A stretch of DNA of 64,000 nt from an uncultured Lachnospiraceae bacterium (GCA_946554445.1 CAMNSD010000015.1:32927-96926); one strand, 5' to 3'. Shown: positions 54,083-62,662, counted from the stretch's first letter. Translations and numbers: made by a program. The notes: a model not told the origin generated them from the letters alone.

Positions 54083-56296
54083 ATGGGCTGGTTTGACGAA
54101 CAGATCCGCTTACGAAAACAGAATGACAACGAGATGTTTGAGGACGCCTTCGTCAATATTGCCGGGGCAGTCATGGGTTCCCGTGTGTCCGCGGCATTGA
54201 ATGATTCCAGGCAGACGGCCAGGAATGCTATGGAGGAGATCCTGAAATATTATCATGTGAAATCCAGGGAGATACCGGATAGTATTAAGGACATGAATGA
54301 GCAGTTGGAATTTCTGTTAAGGCCCAACGGTATTATGCGAAGAACCGTTAAATTGACGGAGGGCTGGTATCGGGATGCGGATGGGGCGATACTGGGGATA
54401 CGCAAAAGTGATGGCGCTGTCCTAGCTTTTCTCCCGGCCGGGATTTCCGGTTACAGTTATTTGGATACGGCAAGCGGTAAGCGGGTGAAGTTTGATCGTA
54501 AGAACCAGGATTTGTTTGAGGAGGAGGCGATTGCTTTCTATATGCCTTTTCCCTTGAAAAAACTATGTCTTTTGGACTTGGTCCGCTATATGCTGCAGAC
54601 ACTTTCTGCCATGGATTTTATCATGATTTTTGTGGCGGTGTGTGTGGTAACGCTGATGGGGATGTTTGCTCCGAAGCTGAATCATATTTTGTTCTCCGAG
54701 GTGATTTCGTCCGGCAGTATGCAGCTGTTATTGTCCATCATGGTGTTTATGGTCTGCGTTGCCGTCAGTTCTGCACTTTTTACAGTAGTCAAACAACTGG
54801 TTATGGCCCGGATGGAAACAAAGCTGGATGTGCATGTGCAGGCGGCAGTGATGTCCAGGGTGATGTCTTTGCCAGCGGATTTTTTCAAGGATTACAGCGC
54901 CGGGGAACTTTCTTCCCGGATGCAGTATGTGGGGGAATTGTGCACGATGTTGGTGTCGGTGGCTCTTTCCGTCGGTCTGACATCCCTCTTTTCCCTGCTT
55001 TATATCTCGCAGATATTTGTATATGCGCCAGCCCTTGTGGCGCCGGCTCTGCTGGTGATAGGGGCGACATTCCTGGTGACGGTGCTGACTTCTCTGATGC
55101 AGATGAGACTGTTAAGGCGGCAGATGGAGTTGGCTTCCAAAGAGGGAGGTATGTCCTATGCCATGATTTCGGGGGTACAGAAGATCAAACTTTCCGGTGC
55201 GGAGAAGCGGGCCTTTGCCAGATGGGGCAATCTCTATGCGAAGCAGGCAAAGCTGGCCTATGATCCGCCGATGTTGATCAAGATAAACAGCGTCATCGCT
55301 ACGGCTATCTCGTTGGTGGGAACCTATGTGATATATTATGCAGCCATCCGCTCGAAGGTATCGGTGGCGGACTACTATGCTTTTCATACGGCCTACGGTA
55401 TGGTCTCAGGGGCCTTTATGACGCTTGCTTCCGTGGCGCTCACCATTGCGCAGATTAAGCCCATGATGGAAATGGTCAGACCGATTCTCGAAAACGTCCC
55501 GGAGATTGCCGAGAACAAGCAGGTGATCACCAAACTTTCCGGCGGGATAGAACTAAACAATGTGTCCTTCCGCTACAAGGAGAATATGCCGCTGATATTA
55601 GACAATCTTTCCCTAAAAATCCGTCCCGGACAGTATGTGGCCATCGTGGGCGCAACGGGATGCGGTAAGTCCACGCTGATGCGGTTGATGCTGGGATTTG
55701 AGACGCCCCAGAAGGGTGCGGTCTATTATGATGGTAAAGACCTGGCCACGATTGATTTAAAGTCCCTGCGGCGCCGGATCGGTGTGGTGATGCAAAACGG
55801 CAGTCTGTTTCTGGGGGATATTTACTCTAATATTACCATCTCAGCGCCCTGGCTGACTTTGGATGAGGCCTGGGAAGCGGCGGAACTTGCAGGGATGGCG
55901 GAGGATATCAGGCGGATGCCCATGGGGATGCATACCATGATTGCCGAGGGAGCAGGTGGCATTTCCGGAGGACAGAAACAGCGTTTGATGATCGCCCGCG
56001 CCATCGCCCCCAAACCGAAGATTCTCATGTTTGATGAGGCCACATCCGCCTTGGACAACTTGACGCAGAAAACGGTCTCGGAGTCCCTTGACAGGTTAAA
56101 ATGCACCAGAATCGTGATTGCCCACCGTCTGTCCACCATCAGGCAGTGTGACAGGATCATTGTGTTGGACAAGGGGAAGATTATGGAGGACGGCACTTAT
56201 GATGAATTGATTGATAAGGGTGGGTACTTCTCGGAGTTGGTGGCAAGACAACGGCTTGATGATGTACAGCATGTGGGGAAAACCACATTATTTTAA
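54083..56296 (+). CDS. NHLP-type ABC exporter, permease/ATPase subunit
   Basis: This 737-residue protein has an N-terminal soluble region of about 150 residues with no peptidase triad, a six-helix permease (about 170-440) and an ATPase with GATGCGKST, ISGGQKQRL and MFDEATS. In NHLP systems two ABC proteins, one with and one without a C39 domain, form the exporter; this is the second. GGGAGG precedes the ATG. The precursor peptides begin 88 bases after its stop. Confidence 0.9.
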   Translation: MGWFDEQIRLRKQNDNEMFEDAFVNIAGAVMGSRVSAALNDSRQTARNAMEEILKYYHVKSREIPDSIKDMNEQLEFLLRPNGIMRRTVKLTEGWYRDADGAILGIRKSDGAVLAFLPAGISGYSYLDTASGKRVKFDRKNQDLFEEEAIAFYMPFPLKKLCLLDLVRYMLQTLSAMDFIMIFVAVCVVTLMGMFAPKLNHILFSEVISSGSMQLLLSIMVFMVCVAVSSALFTVVKQLVMARMETKLDVHVQAAVMSRVMSLPADFFKDYSAGELSSRMQYVGELCTMLVSVALSVGLTSLFSLLYISQIFVYAPALVAPALLVIGATFLVTVLTSLMQMRLLRRQMELASKEGGMSYAMISGVQKIKLSGAEKRAFARWGNLYAKQAKLAYDPPMLIKINSVIATAISLVGTYVIYYAAIRSKVSVADYYAFHTAYGMVSGAFMTLASVALTIAQIKPMMEMVRPILENVPEIAENKQVITKLSGGIELNNVSFRYKENMPLILDNLSLKIRPGQYVAIVGATGCGKSTLMRLMLGFETPQKGAVYYDGKDLATIDLKSLRRRIGVVMQNGSLFLGDIYSNITISAPWLTLDEAWEAAELAGMAEDIRRMPMGMHTMIAEGAGGISGGQKQRLMIARAIAPKPKILMFDEATSALDNLTQKTVSESLDRLKCTRIVIAHRLSTIRQCDRIIVLDKGKIMEDGTYDELIDKGGYFSELVARQRLDDVQHVGKTTLF

Positions 56297-56384
56297 TAAA
56301 TTTACGATTTTATTAGACCGCGGCGGAAGTGGTTCGTATCAAAGTATGAAGAGGATGTCAGACAGCAATAAGGAGGAAGAATCT

Positions 56385-56522
56385 ATGGCGGATGGAAAAG
56401 ACAAAGAGATAAGCAAAACCAGGATAGCGGATGAGGAACTGGAGCAGGCGCACGGGGCGGAGCCTGTGGATGATGAGGCGTTAGAAGATGTGAGCGGTGG
56501 CATGAGAACGCAAAGTACATAG
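56385..56522 (+). CDS. Double-glycine leader peptide 1 (putative exported peptide)
   Basis: This 45-residue peptide has a charged helical leader ending DDEALEDVSGG, followed by a very short remainder, MRTQST. AGGAGG lies 8 bases before the ATG. The leader pattern D-[ED]-A-L-x-x-V-x-G-G is shared with the next two peptides and fits cutting by the C39 exporter upstream. With only six residues left after the cut, the product could be a signal peptide. Upstream in-frame ATGs exist but have no ribosome binding site. Confidence 0.75.
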   Translation: MADGKDKEISKTRIADEELEQAHGAEPVDDEALEDVSGGMRTQST

Positions 56523-56628
56523 ACAATGCATGCAGGAGAGGCAGCAAGTATTTTGTAACAGTATGGTGGTCAGCGGGATAAGACACGCATGAAAAGATTA
56601 ATAAAATAAAGATAAGGAGGAAGCAACA

Positions 56629-56805
56629 ATGACAGACAAGAAGAATCAGAACCAGGAAAATATGCTAAAGGACGAGGCTTTAAAGGATGTAAACGGAGGA
56701 CTGCTGATTACGCCGGAGACAAAGGCCTTGAGTGATGACGCCCTGGATCAGGTGACCGGCGGCGGAAGATGGAACTGGGATGAACCCAATGGTAAAAGGC
56801 GATAG
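56629..56805 (+). CDS. Double-glycine leader peptide 2, with two Gly-Gly sites
   Basis: This 58-residue peptide contains the leader motif twice: DEALKDVNGG (residues 15-24) and DDALDQVTGG (36-45), the second followed by GRWNWDEPNGKRR. Cutting at both sites would release a 21-residue spacer and a 13-residue Trp-containing peptide. AGGAGG precedes the ATG. It may have arisen by duplication of a leader. No modification enzyme for Trp or other residues is recognisable next to it. Confidence 0.75.
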   Translation: MTDKKNQNQENMLKDEALKDVNGGLLITPETKALSDDALDQVTGGGRWNWDEPNGKRR

Positions 56806-56850
56806 AACAAGATGTCAGAATACCATTAAAATAAAAAAGAGGAAACAGCA

Positions 56851-57033
56851 GTGACAGACAATATGAATCAGGTAAATGAAAAGGAAGTAAAAGAGGAAGT
56901 GATGAAATCGGCAGATGAGAAAAACGTGAATACGGCCGAGGCGAAAGCGATTGAGGATGAAGCGTTAGACGGCGTGACCGGCGGCATGAGAGCGACTCCA
57001 AAATTGTCGTTTTCTTATGTTACGCAAAGATAG
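56851..57033 (+). CDS. Double-glycine leader peptide 3
   Basis: This 60-residue peptide, starting at GTG with AGGA 7 bases upstream, has an acidic helical leader ending DEALDGVTGG and the remainder MRATPKLSFSYVTQR. That remainder is basic and aromatic, lacks Cys and is the longest of the three final cores. The gene ends 9 bases before the PreA-like gene. Confidence 0.75.
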   Translation: MTDNMNQVNEKEVKEEVMKSADEKNVNTAEAKAIEDEALDGVTGGMRATPKLSFSYVTQR

Positions 57034-57042
57034 GAGGCATAC

Positions 57043-58560
57043 ATGGCATATGAAGTGTTACAAAGAAAAAGGGAATCGGCGAGATGCCTTCTATGTGATG
57101 ATGCCCCCTGTGCCAGGGCGTGTGTCAAAGGACTTCCTGTGTCAGATATGATCCGCTCCCTGCGGTTTGAGAACCGGCAGGGAGCCGCACGGAAACTGAA
57201 AGAGGGGAATCCCTGCCGGGACTGTGAGGCGCCGTGCATGGCTGCATGTAACTGCGCGAAGATGGGAGAACCAGTCCGGATTCCGGCTTTGCTCTCTGAG
57301 TTACAGCCGGTGGAAGAAGAAAAAAAGGAAGTGGATTTGTCTCTTAATTTTTGCGGAGTTCATTTTGAAAATCCTTTCCTGCTCTCTTCCTCTGTGGTGG
57401 GCAGTAATTATGAAATGATTGCCAGGGCGTTTGAAATGGGATGGGCGGGTGCGGCTTATAAGACAATCGCACTTTTTCAGCCCAGGGAGGTATCGCCCCG
57501 GTTCGCGGCTTTGGAGAAGGAAGCCAATCCTTTTATTGGTTTTAAAAATATCGAGCAGACCTCAGACCGGACGCTTGCGGATAATCTGCATGATATCAGC
57601 CGTCTGAAAAAGAAATATCCCCATAAAATACTCATCGCCTCCATCATGGGACAGAATGAGTCCGAGTGGACGCTTCTGGCGCGGCAGATGGAAGAGGCCG
57701 GGGCGGATATGATAGAGTGTAACTTTTCCTGTCCTCAAATGTGCGGCACAGGCCTTGGCAGTGATGTGGGTACAGATCCGCAGCTGGTGGGCAGATATAC
57801 GGCGGCGGTGAGAAAAGGCACCCGTCTGCCGATCTTAGCTAAGATGACACCCAATATCACCAACATGGAGGTGCCGGCGGCTTCGGCTGTGGAGGCGGGT
57901 GCGGACGGCATCGCCGCGATCAATACGATCAAGAGTATCATGAATGTGGATTTACATAGTTTCGTGAGTGCTCCCGATGTGGCGGGTAAGTCAACCATCG
58001 GTGGGTATTCCGGCAAGGCGGTCAAACCGATTGCCCTTCGTTTTATTGCTGATTTAAGAAATAATGTGCGGCTGCGGAATGTTCCCATCAGCGGTATGGG
58101 CGGTATTGAGACCTGGAAGGATGCGGCAGAGTTTATGGCTCTTGGATGTGGCACCGTGCAGGTGACCACAGCCGTTATGCAGTATGGTTATCGGATTATT
58201 GAGGATATGATTGAGGGCATGAGTGACTATCTGCGTTCCATCGGCGCAGAGTCAGTTTCGGAGATTGTGGGAAAAGCAAATGCTTATGTGGTCCCGGCGG
58301 AAAACGTTAACCGGGAATCCATTGAGTACCCCAGATTTGACCGGTCAAAATGTGTCTCCTGCGGACGGTGTTACCTGTCCTGCCGGGATGGCGGACACCA
58401 GGCGATTCGCCGGGATGAAAAAAACGGCCAGCCGATACTGGATGCAAAAAAATGCGTTGGATGCCAGCTATGCAGACTGGTCTGTCCGGTCGGAGCGATA
58501 GCGGCAGGAAAACGGGTGGACACAAAGGTAACAGGAGATGATTTGCGGGCTGGCAAGTGA
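57043..58560 (+). CDS. PreA-like dihydropyrimidine dehydrogenase subunit with N-terminal iron-sulfur domain
   Basis: In this 505-residue protein, residues 1-90 form a GltD-type domain with two cysteine clusters (CLLCDDAPCARAC and CRDCEAPCMAAC). Residues 95-400 are a dihydroorotate-dehydrogenase-like flavin barrel (NFSCPQMCGTGLGSD, SGMGGIETW). The C-terminus has two [4Fe-4S] ferredoxin motifs (CVSCGRCYLSC, CVGCQLCRLVC). This is the PreA half of NAD-dependent dihydropyrimidine dehydrogenase with an added cluster domain but without the NAD-binding PreT half, which I do not see nearby. Its link to peptide export is unclear; it could act on a pyrimidine or on a modified side chain. Confidence 0.85.
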   Translation: MAYEVLQRKRESARCLLCDDAPCARACVKGLPVSDMIRSLRFENRQGAARKLKEGNPCRDCEAPCMAACNCAKMGEPVRIPALLSELQPVEEEKKEVDLSLNFCGVHFENPFLLSSSVVGSNYEMIARAFEMGWAGAAYKTIALFQPREVSPRFAALEKEANPFIGFKNIEQTSDRTLADNLHDISRLKKKYPHKILIASIMGQNESEWTLLARQMEEAGADMIECNFSCPQMCGTGLGSDVGTDPQLVGRYTAAVRKGTRLPILAKMTPNITNMEVPAASAVEAGADGIAAINTIKSIMNVDLHSFVSAPDVAGKSTIGGYSGKAVKPIALRFIADLRNNVRLRNVPISGMGGIETWKDAAEFMALGCGTVQVTTAVMQYGYRIIEDMIEGMSDYLRSIGAESVSEIVGKANAYVVPAENVNRESIEYPRFDRSKCVSCGRCYLSCRDGGHQAIRRDEKNGQPILDAKKCVGCQLCRLVCPVGAIAAGKRVDTKVTGDDLRAGK

Positions 58561-58589
58561 TTGCCTAAGCGGAGAGGGAAGACGGGACT

Positions 58590-58787
58590 ATGGACAAGAT
58601 ATTGAGAGTGCTGTTTGATTATCAGCAGTTTGTAAACGGTGAGCGGCTTGCAGCGGTCATCGGCCAGGTGGCATCCGGATACTGTGTGCCGTTGGCGGAT
58701 GATGATCTGGAATTTGTAAACGCGGCTGGGGAAGTGCCGGCTTCGTCCAGGTCAGGTGTGACTATGGGGGATTATCCCCATGCCTGA
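58590..58787 (+). CDS. Small protein with leader-like LADDDLEFVNAAGE segment
   Basis: This 65-residue protein overlaps the sigma factor start by 8 bases, which suggests coupled translation. The N-terminal half is a helix (ILRVLFDYQQFVNGERLAAVI). The segment LADDDLEFVNAAGE resembles the double-glycine leaders upstream and NHLP-type leaders, with Ala-Gly or Ala-Ala in place of Gly-Gly. It may be a fourth exported peptide, or a small regulator of the sigma factor it overlaps. Confidence 0.6.
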   Translation: MDKILRVLFDYQQFVNGERLAAVIGQVASGYCVPLADDDLEFVNAAGEVPASSRSGVTMGDYPHA

Positions 58788-59277
58788 AATGGTTGAGAAT
58801 CAAAAATTGCAGGAACAGATTTATCTGGATTATAAAGAAAAAGTAACCCGTTATATTTCCGGGAAAGTACCAGATTCTCATATGGTTGAGGATTTGGTTT
58901 CCGGTGTATTTGTGAAAGTGTTTGCGGCGCTGTCCACTTTTGATGCGGACAAAGCGTCTGTGTCAACCTGGATTTATACCATTACACGCAATGCGGTGAT
59001 AGATTATTATCGTACCTCAAAGCAGTTTAGTGAATTGACGGAACTGCCTGCGGAGGATAGGGGAATTGAAGAACAGCTTCTGTCCGAAGAGATGTTAGAA
59101 CGTCTGGCGGATGCACTTTTACAGATTGAGAAGCGGGAGAGGGATTTGATTATCTTGCATTATTACAGCGGGCATACTTTAAAAGTTGCTGCGGGCATGA
59201 TGCATATTTCTTATAGTTACGCCAAGTTGATTCACGGCAGTGCCTTAAAGAAACTACGCAGACTGCTGGAAGTGTAA
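58780..59277 (+). CDS. Sigma-70 family (ECF-like) RNA polymerase sigma factor
   Basis: This 165-residue protein has a sigma region 2 (VEDLVSGVFVKVFAAL, STWIYTITRNAVIDYYR) and a sigma region 4 (ERDLIILHYYSGHTLKVAA, YAKLIHGSALKKLRRLL) with no other domain, the layout of ECF factors. The next gene encodes the RsbW-like protein, so this sigma factor is the likely target of the partner switch. ECF factors are usually held by membrane anti-sigma proteins, so control by an RsbW-type kinase would be less common. It probably transcribes this locus. Confidence 0.9.
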   Translation: MPEMVENQKLQEQIYLDYKEKVTRYISGKVPDSHMVEDLVSGVFVKVFAALSTFDADKASVSTWIYTITRNAVIDYYRTSKQFSELTELPAEDRGIEEQLLSEEMLERLADALLQIEKRERDLIILHYYSGHTLKVAAGMMHISYSYAKLIHGSALKKLRRLLEV

Positions 59278-59290
59278 AGGAGGGAATGGG

Positions 59291-59698
59291 ATGAAGGAAC
59301 TGACAATTGATGCGACAGTTGCAAACATAGGGACAGTTACCGCATTTGTGGACGAGCAGTTGGAAGCGATGGACTGTTCGATGAAGGCACAGATGCAGAT
59401 TGATATTGCCATAGACGAGTTGTTTGGAAATATCGCCCACTATGCCTATAATCCGGAGGTGGGACCGGCTACGGTGCGGGTGGAGGTGTTGGATGAACCG
59501 CTGGCTGTGGTGATTACTTTTATTGATAACGGCGTTCCTTATGATCCACTGAAAAAAGAGGATCCGGATATTACCCTTTCCGCGGAGGAGCGGGAAATCG
59601 GCGGTCTTGGCATTTATATGGTCAAAAAGACCATGGATGATATTTCTTATGAATATAAGGACGGACAGAATATTTTAAGGATTAAGAAAAGTATCTGA
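59291..59698 (+). CDS. RsbW-like anti-sigma factor / serine kinase
   Basis: This 135-residue GHKL ATPase is of the HATPase_c_2 type. The N-box IDELFGNIAHYAY keeps Glu43 and the Mg-binding Asn47, the G1 box is IDNGVPYDP and the G2 box is GGLGIYMVKK. This is the only intact member in the locus, so it should both bind the sigma factor and phosphorylate the STAS protein at 38096. It lies 13 bases after the sigma gene. Confidence 0.9.
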   Translation: MKELTIDATVANIGTVTAFVDEQLEAMDCSMKAQMQIDIAIDELFGNIAHYAYNPEVGPATVRVEVLDEPLAVVITFIDNGVPYDPLKKEDPDITLSAEEREIGGLGIYMVKKTMDDISYEYKDGQNILRIKKSI

Positions 59699-59721
59699 GG
59701 AAATATGAGGAGATAAGTGTG

Positions 59722-60411
59722 ATGATGAGGAGGAGAAGCAGAAGGTATCAGTTGTGCATGATGATCGTGCTGGCTGGTGTATTATTGTGTGCATGCGGCG
59801 TTGACGATACAGCCCAAAAGAAAAAAGAGGAGGGCTTTAGTGCCAAACAGGGAATTGCAGTCACACCACAGGGAGATTGCCAGGTGGAAGTGGGCGGCTT
59901 TGATTCGGCAAGCGGTGAGATTACAGGAGACTTTATGGCGGATGTGAAAGTAACCATCTCGGAGACCACCGAGGACGTGGCCGATGGATTTAAGAAAGTG
60001 AGTGCACAGTTTGCCATTGATGCAAGTAATTGTACAGGAGATGGCATTCTTTTCTGGTGCAGCGCTTTTGACCGATACACAGGGACCAGTTTTGAATTTG
60101 ACAGCGCCGTGAACGAGCAGCTGGATGGAGAACATACAGCACAGGACGGGTTTGTGACGATTCAGAATGGAGATGAGTCCTATGATGTGTCAGTGGAATT
60201 TATGTCGGAAAATGAGGGTTACACCGTCTATAAAACGATTGTGGTGACTTGTCCGGTCGAATATGAGGGCGCCATGTTCCAGCTGGGAAAGGATTCTCTG
60301 GAGCAGATGACCAAGAATAGTGTGATCGATTATGCGGCCAGGCTGTATACGATTGATGAACTGCCCTATTATGGGGATGAGTATCTGTATTTTACCATGA
60401 CAGATGATTGA
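59722..60411 (+). CDS. Unknown lipoprotein
   Basis: This protein of about 229 residues has a basic N-terminus, a hydrophobic core and a lipobox (LLCAC), so it is a lipoprotein on the outer face of the membrane. The mature part is acidic and beta-rich (GDCQVEVGGFDSASGEITG). I do not recognise a domain. GTG 59719, ATG 59722 and ATG 59725 are possible starts; AGGAG favours 59722. It follows the RsbW-like gene directly, so it may sense or insulate the system. Confidence 0.65.
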   Translation: MMRRRSRRYQLCMMIVLAGVLLCACGVDDTAQKKKEEGFSAKQGIAVTPQGDCQVEVGGFDSASGEITGDFMADVKVTISETTEDVADGFKKVSAQFAIDASNCTGDGILFWCSAFDRYTGTSFEFDSAVNEQLDGEHTAQDGFVTIQNGDESYDVSVEFMSENEGYTVYKTIVVTCPVEYEGAMFQLGKDSLEQMTKNSVIDYAARLYTIDELPYYGDEYLYFTMTDD

Positions 60412-60433
60412 GCGGATAGAAACGGAGGATACA

Positions 60434-60838
60434 ATGAAAAGTAAGCTAAAAAGGACAGTAATGATTTTAGCGGTGGCGACAATGATGCTCACTGCCTGCG
60501 GCAAAACAAATGCAGACGGCGCAACACAGGAGAAATATTATAAAATCTACTGCGGCTTAAACGATGCCCAGACGGGCACGCAGGTTCTTTCAATGCAGGA
60601 AGCGGGAGAGTCGATCCGCAGGCTGATCACGGATAGAGGACTCGGTTATACCGAATATACGGCCAACGGCGCATACGTGGAGGAAGGAACCGTACATGAG
60701 AACGAGGCCCTTATTTATCAGCTGATTTTTGTGGAAAAAGACGAGGCGGAGAGCCTGGCGGAAGAAATCAGACAGGAACTTGATTTAGAATCGGTGTTGG
60801 TCGAAGAGACTGAGGGCGCGTTTCATTTTCTGCAGTAA
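60434..60838 (+). CDS. Unknown small lipoprotein
   Basis: This 134-residue protein has a signal with lipobox LTAC. The mature domain (EKYYKIYCGLNDAQTG, later NEALIYQLIFVEKDEAESL) has alternating strands and helices and could be a ferredoxin-like fold, similar in outline to DUF3574 proteins. GGAGG precedes the ATG. It lies between another lipoprotein and a secreted nucleotidase. Confidence 0.65.
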   Translation: MKSKLKRTVMILAVATMMLTACGKTNADGATQEKYYKIYCGLNDAQTGTQVLSMQEAGESIRRLITDRGLGYTEYTANGAYVEEGTVHENEALIYQLIFVEKDEAESLAEEIRQELDLESVLVEETEGAFHFLQ

Positions 60839-60870
60839 CAAGACGGTTTTTATACGATAGGATGATTGTG

Positions 60871-62541
60871 ATGATGAAATACAGAAGACGCATTATAAAT
60901 GCTTTATTTATTATGACAGCTGTTTTCTTTTTATTATGCAGTTGTGGGATCACCAGGTGGGGACAGGAAGATATTGTCATTCTCTATACCAATGATGTCC
61001 ATTGCGCCGTAGAGGATCATATCGGATACGCGGGCCTTGTGGCTTATCAGAAACAGATGGAAGAAAAAACGCCCTATGTGACATTGGTAGACTGTGGGGA
61101 TGCCATACAGGGGGATGTCATCGGCCTTTTGTCAGAGGGCGAGTATCCCGTGCAGATGATGAATCGTATCGGCTATGATCTGGCTGTGCCCGGCAATCAT
61201 GAGTTTGACTATGGCATGGAACAGCTTTCACAGCTGATACAGGAAGCGGAGGCATCGTATCTGTGCTGTAACGTACGATATACCGGTGCAGGAGAAAGCG
61301 CACTGAAGGAAATATCGCCCTACCATATAGAAAAGTACGGAGATGTGGAAGTTGCCTTTATCGGCGTCTGTACACCGGAAAACATTACCAGTTCTACGCC
61401 GACCTACTTTATGGATGAGGCGGGAGAATTTGTCTATGATTTTTATGTCCGGGAAAACGGGGAAGAATTTTATACGCAGGTACAGGCCACGGTGGATGAG
61501 TGCCTGAAGAAAGGGGCGGAGTATGTCATTCTCCTGACGCATTTGGGGGTGGATGAAGATTCTGCACCTTTTCGTTCGATTGATCTGATTGAGCATACGG
61601 AAGGGGTAAATGCCGTACTGGATGGCCATTCCCACAGCGTAATTCCTTGTCAGATTGTAAAGAATAAGAGCGGCGGCGAGGTGCTGCTGTCCTCTACGGG
61701 AACCGAATTGAACTATATTGGACAGCTTACGATAACGCCAAGCGGAACCATCACTACGGGACTGATCACATATCCGGACAAAGATGGGGAAACAGAAAGT
61801 TATATCAGTGAGGTTTTGGGCAGTTTTGAGGAAGATATGAAGCAGGTTGTAGGGCATAGTGAAATAGAGTTGTCCATTGCCACCGGGGATGGGATCCGTA
61901 TGGTAAGAAATCGGGAGACTAACCTGGGAGATTTCTGTGCAGATGCCTGCCGCATTGTCGCCGGTGCGGATATTGCTATGGTAAATGGCGGCGGTATTCG
62001 AGCTAATCTGCCGGCGGGCGATATTACCTATGGGGACCTGCTTGCCGTACATCCTTACGGAAATACCCTTTGCGTGGCCGAAGTAAGCGGCCGGGAGATA
62101 CTGGACGTATTGGAGATGGCAAACCGTGCGGTACAGGCGGAGTTTAGCGATGGCGCAAATGCTGTAGGCGAGAATGGCGGATTCCTGCAGGTGTCAGGGA
62201 TTACCTTTACGGTTGACACTTCCGTGGAGTCTACAGTGGTCATGGATGAAAACGAGATGTTTGTATCCTGTGGGGATGCGCGAAGGGTAAAGGATGTCAG
62301 GGTGCTGCAGGAAGATGGAAGCTATGCGCCCATTGATCCCGACAGGATTTATACGCTTGCATCCCAGAATTACTTGCTGAAACAAGGTGGCGACGGCCAA
62401 CGGATGTTGATGGATAATCCCCTGATCATGGATGAGGGGAAGATGGATTATCAGGTGTTGATAGATTACATAGTGGATCATCTGGGCGGAACGATTGGGA
62501 AAGAATATGCTGGGCCGCAGGGGAGGATTGTGGTAAAATAG
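60871..62541 (+). CDS. 5'-nucleotidase / UshA-like metallophosphatase, lipoprotein
   Basis: This protein of about 556 residues has a signal with a LLCSC lipobox. The N-terminal metallophosphatase domain has YTNDVHCAVED (Asp, His), DCGDAIQGD, GNHEFDYG and GHSHS, giving a two-metal site. The C-terminal 5'-nucleotidase domain has NGGGIRANLPAGDITYGD. It should release nucleosides from extracellular nucleotides. The nucleosidase at 37291 and the PreA-like enzyme at 57043 could act on products of this reaction, so the locus may include a nucleotide-scavenging branch. The last codons overlap the shared hairpin repeat. Confidence 0.9.
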   Translation: MMKYRRRIINALFIMTAVFFLLCSCGITRWGQEDIVILYTNDVHCAVEDHIGYAGLVAYQKQMEEKTPYVTLVDCGDAIQGDVIGLLSEGEYPVQMMNRIGYDLAVPGNHEFDYGMEQLSQLIQEAEASYLCCNVRYTGAGESALKEISPYHIEKYGDVEVAFIGVCTPENITSSTPTYFMDEAGEFVYDFYVRENGEEFYTQVQATVDECLKKGAEYVILLTHLGVDEDSAPFRSIDLIEHTEGVNAVLDGHSHSVIPCQIVKNKSGGEVLLSSTGTELNYIGQLTITPSGTITTGLITYPDKDGETESYISEVLGSFEEDMKQVVGHSEIELSIATGDGIRMVRNRETNLGDFCADACRIVAGADIAMVNGGGIRANLPAGDITYGDLLAVHPYGNTLCVAEVSGREILDVLEMANRAVQAEFSDGANAVGENGGFLQVSGITFTVDTSVESTVVMDENEMFVSCGDARRVKDVRVLQEDGSYAPIDPDRIYTLASQNYLLKQGGDGQRMLMDNPLIMDEGKMDYQVLIDYIVDHLGGTIGKEYAGPQGRIVVK

Positions 62542-62649
62542 ACGCAGAGCCAGCGCTCTGCGTCTCAAGAATTACTGCGTAATTCTTGCTGGCGTTGCGA
62601 AGGATTACAGCGTTTGTGGATGTAATATCATAGATGCAGAGTCAGAAAA
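62540..62649 (+). promoter_or_regulatory. Double hairpin leader, related to 2213-2271
   Basis: AGACGCAGAG (62540-62549) pairs perfectly with CTCTGCGTCT (62556-62565). CAAGAATTAC (62566-62575) pairs perfectly with GTAATTCTTG (62579-62588). A half copy ATGCAGAGTCAGAAAA lies at 62634-62649, just before the ribosome binding site of the next gene. No T run follows, so these are unlikely to be plain terminators. Confidence 0.6.
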
Positions 62650-62662
62650 GGAGAAGCCCTAT

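Noticed and set aside
56385..57033. Peptides as Nif11- or nitrile-hydratase-type RiPP precursors
   Set aside because: The leaders are short, lack those domains, and no modifying enzyme is adjacent; only the double-glycine feature is supported.
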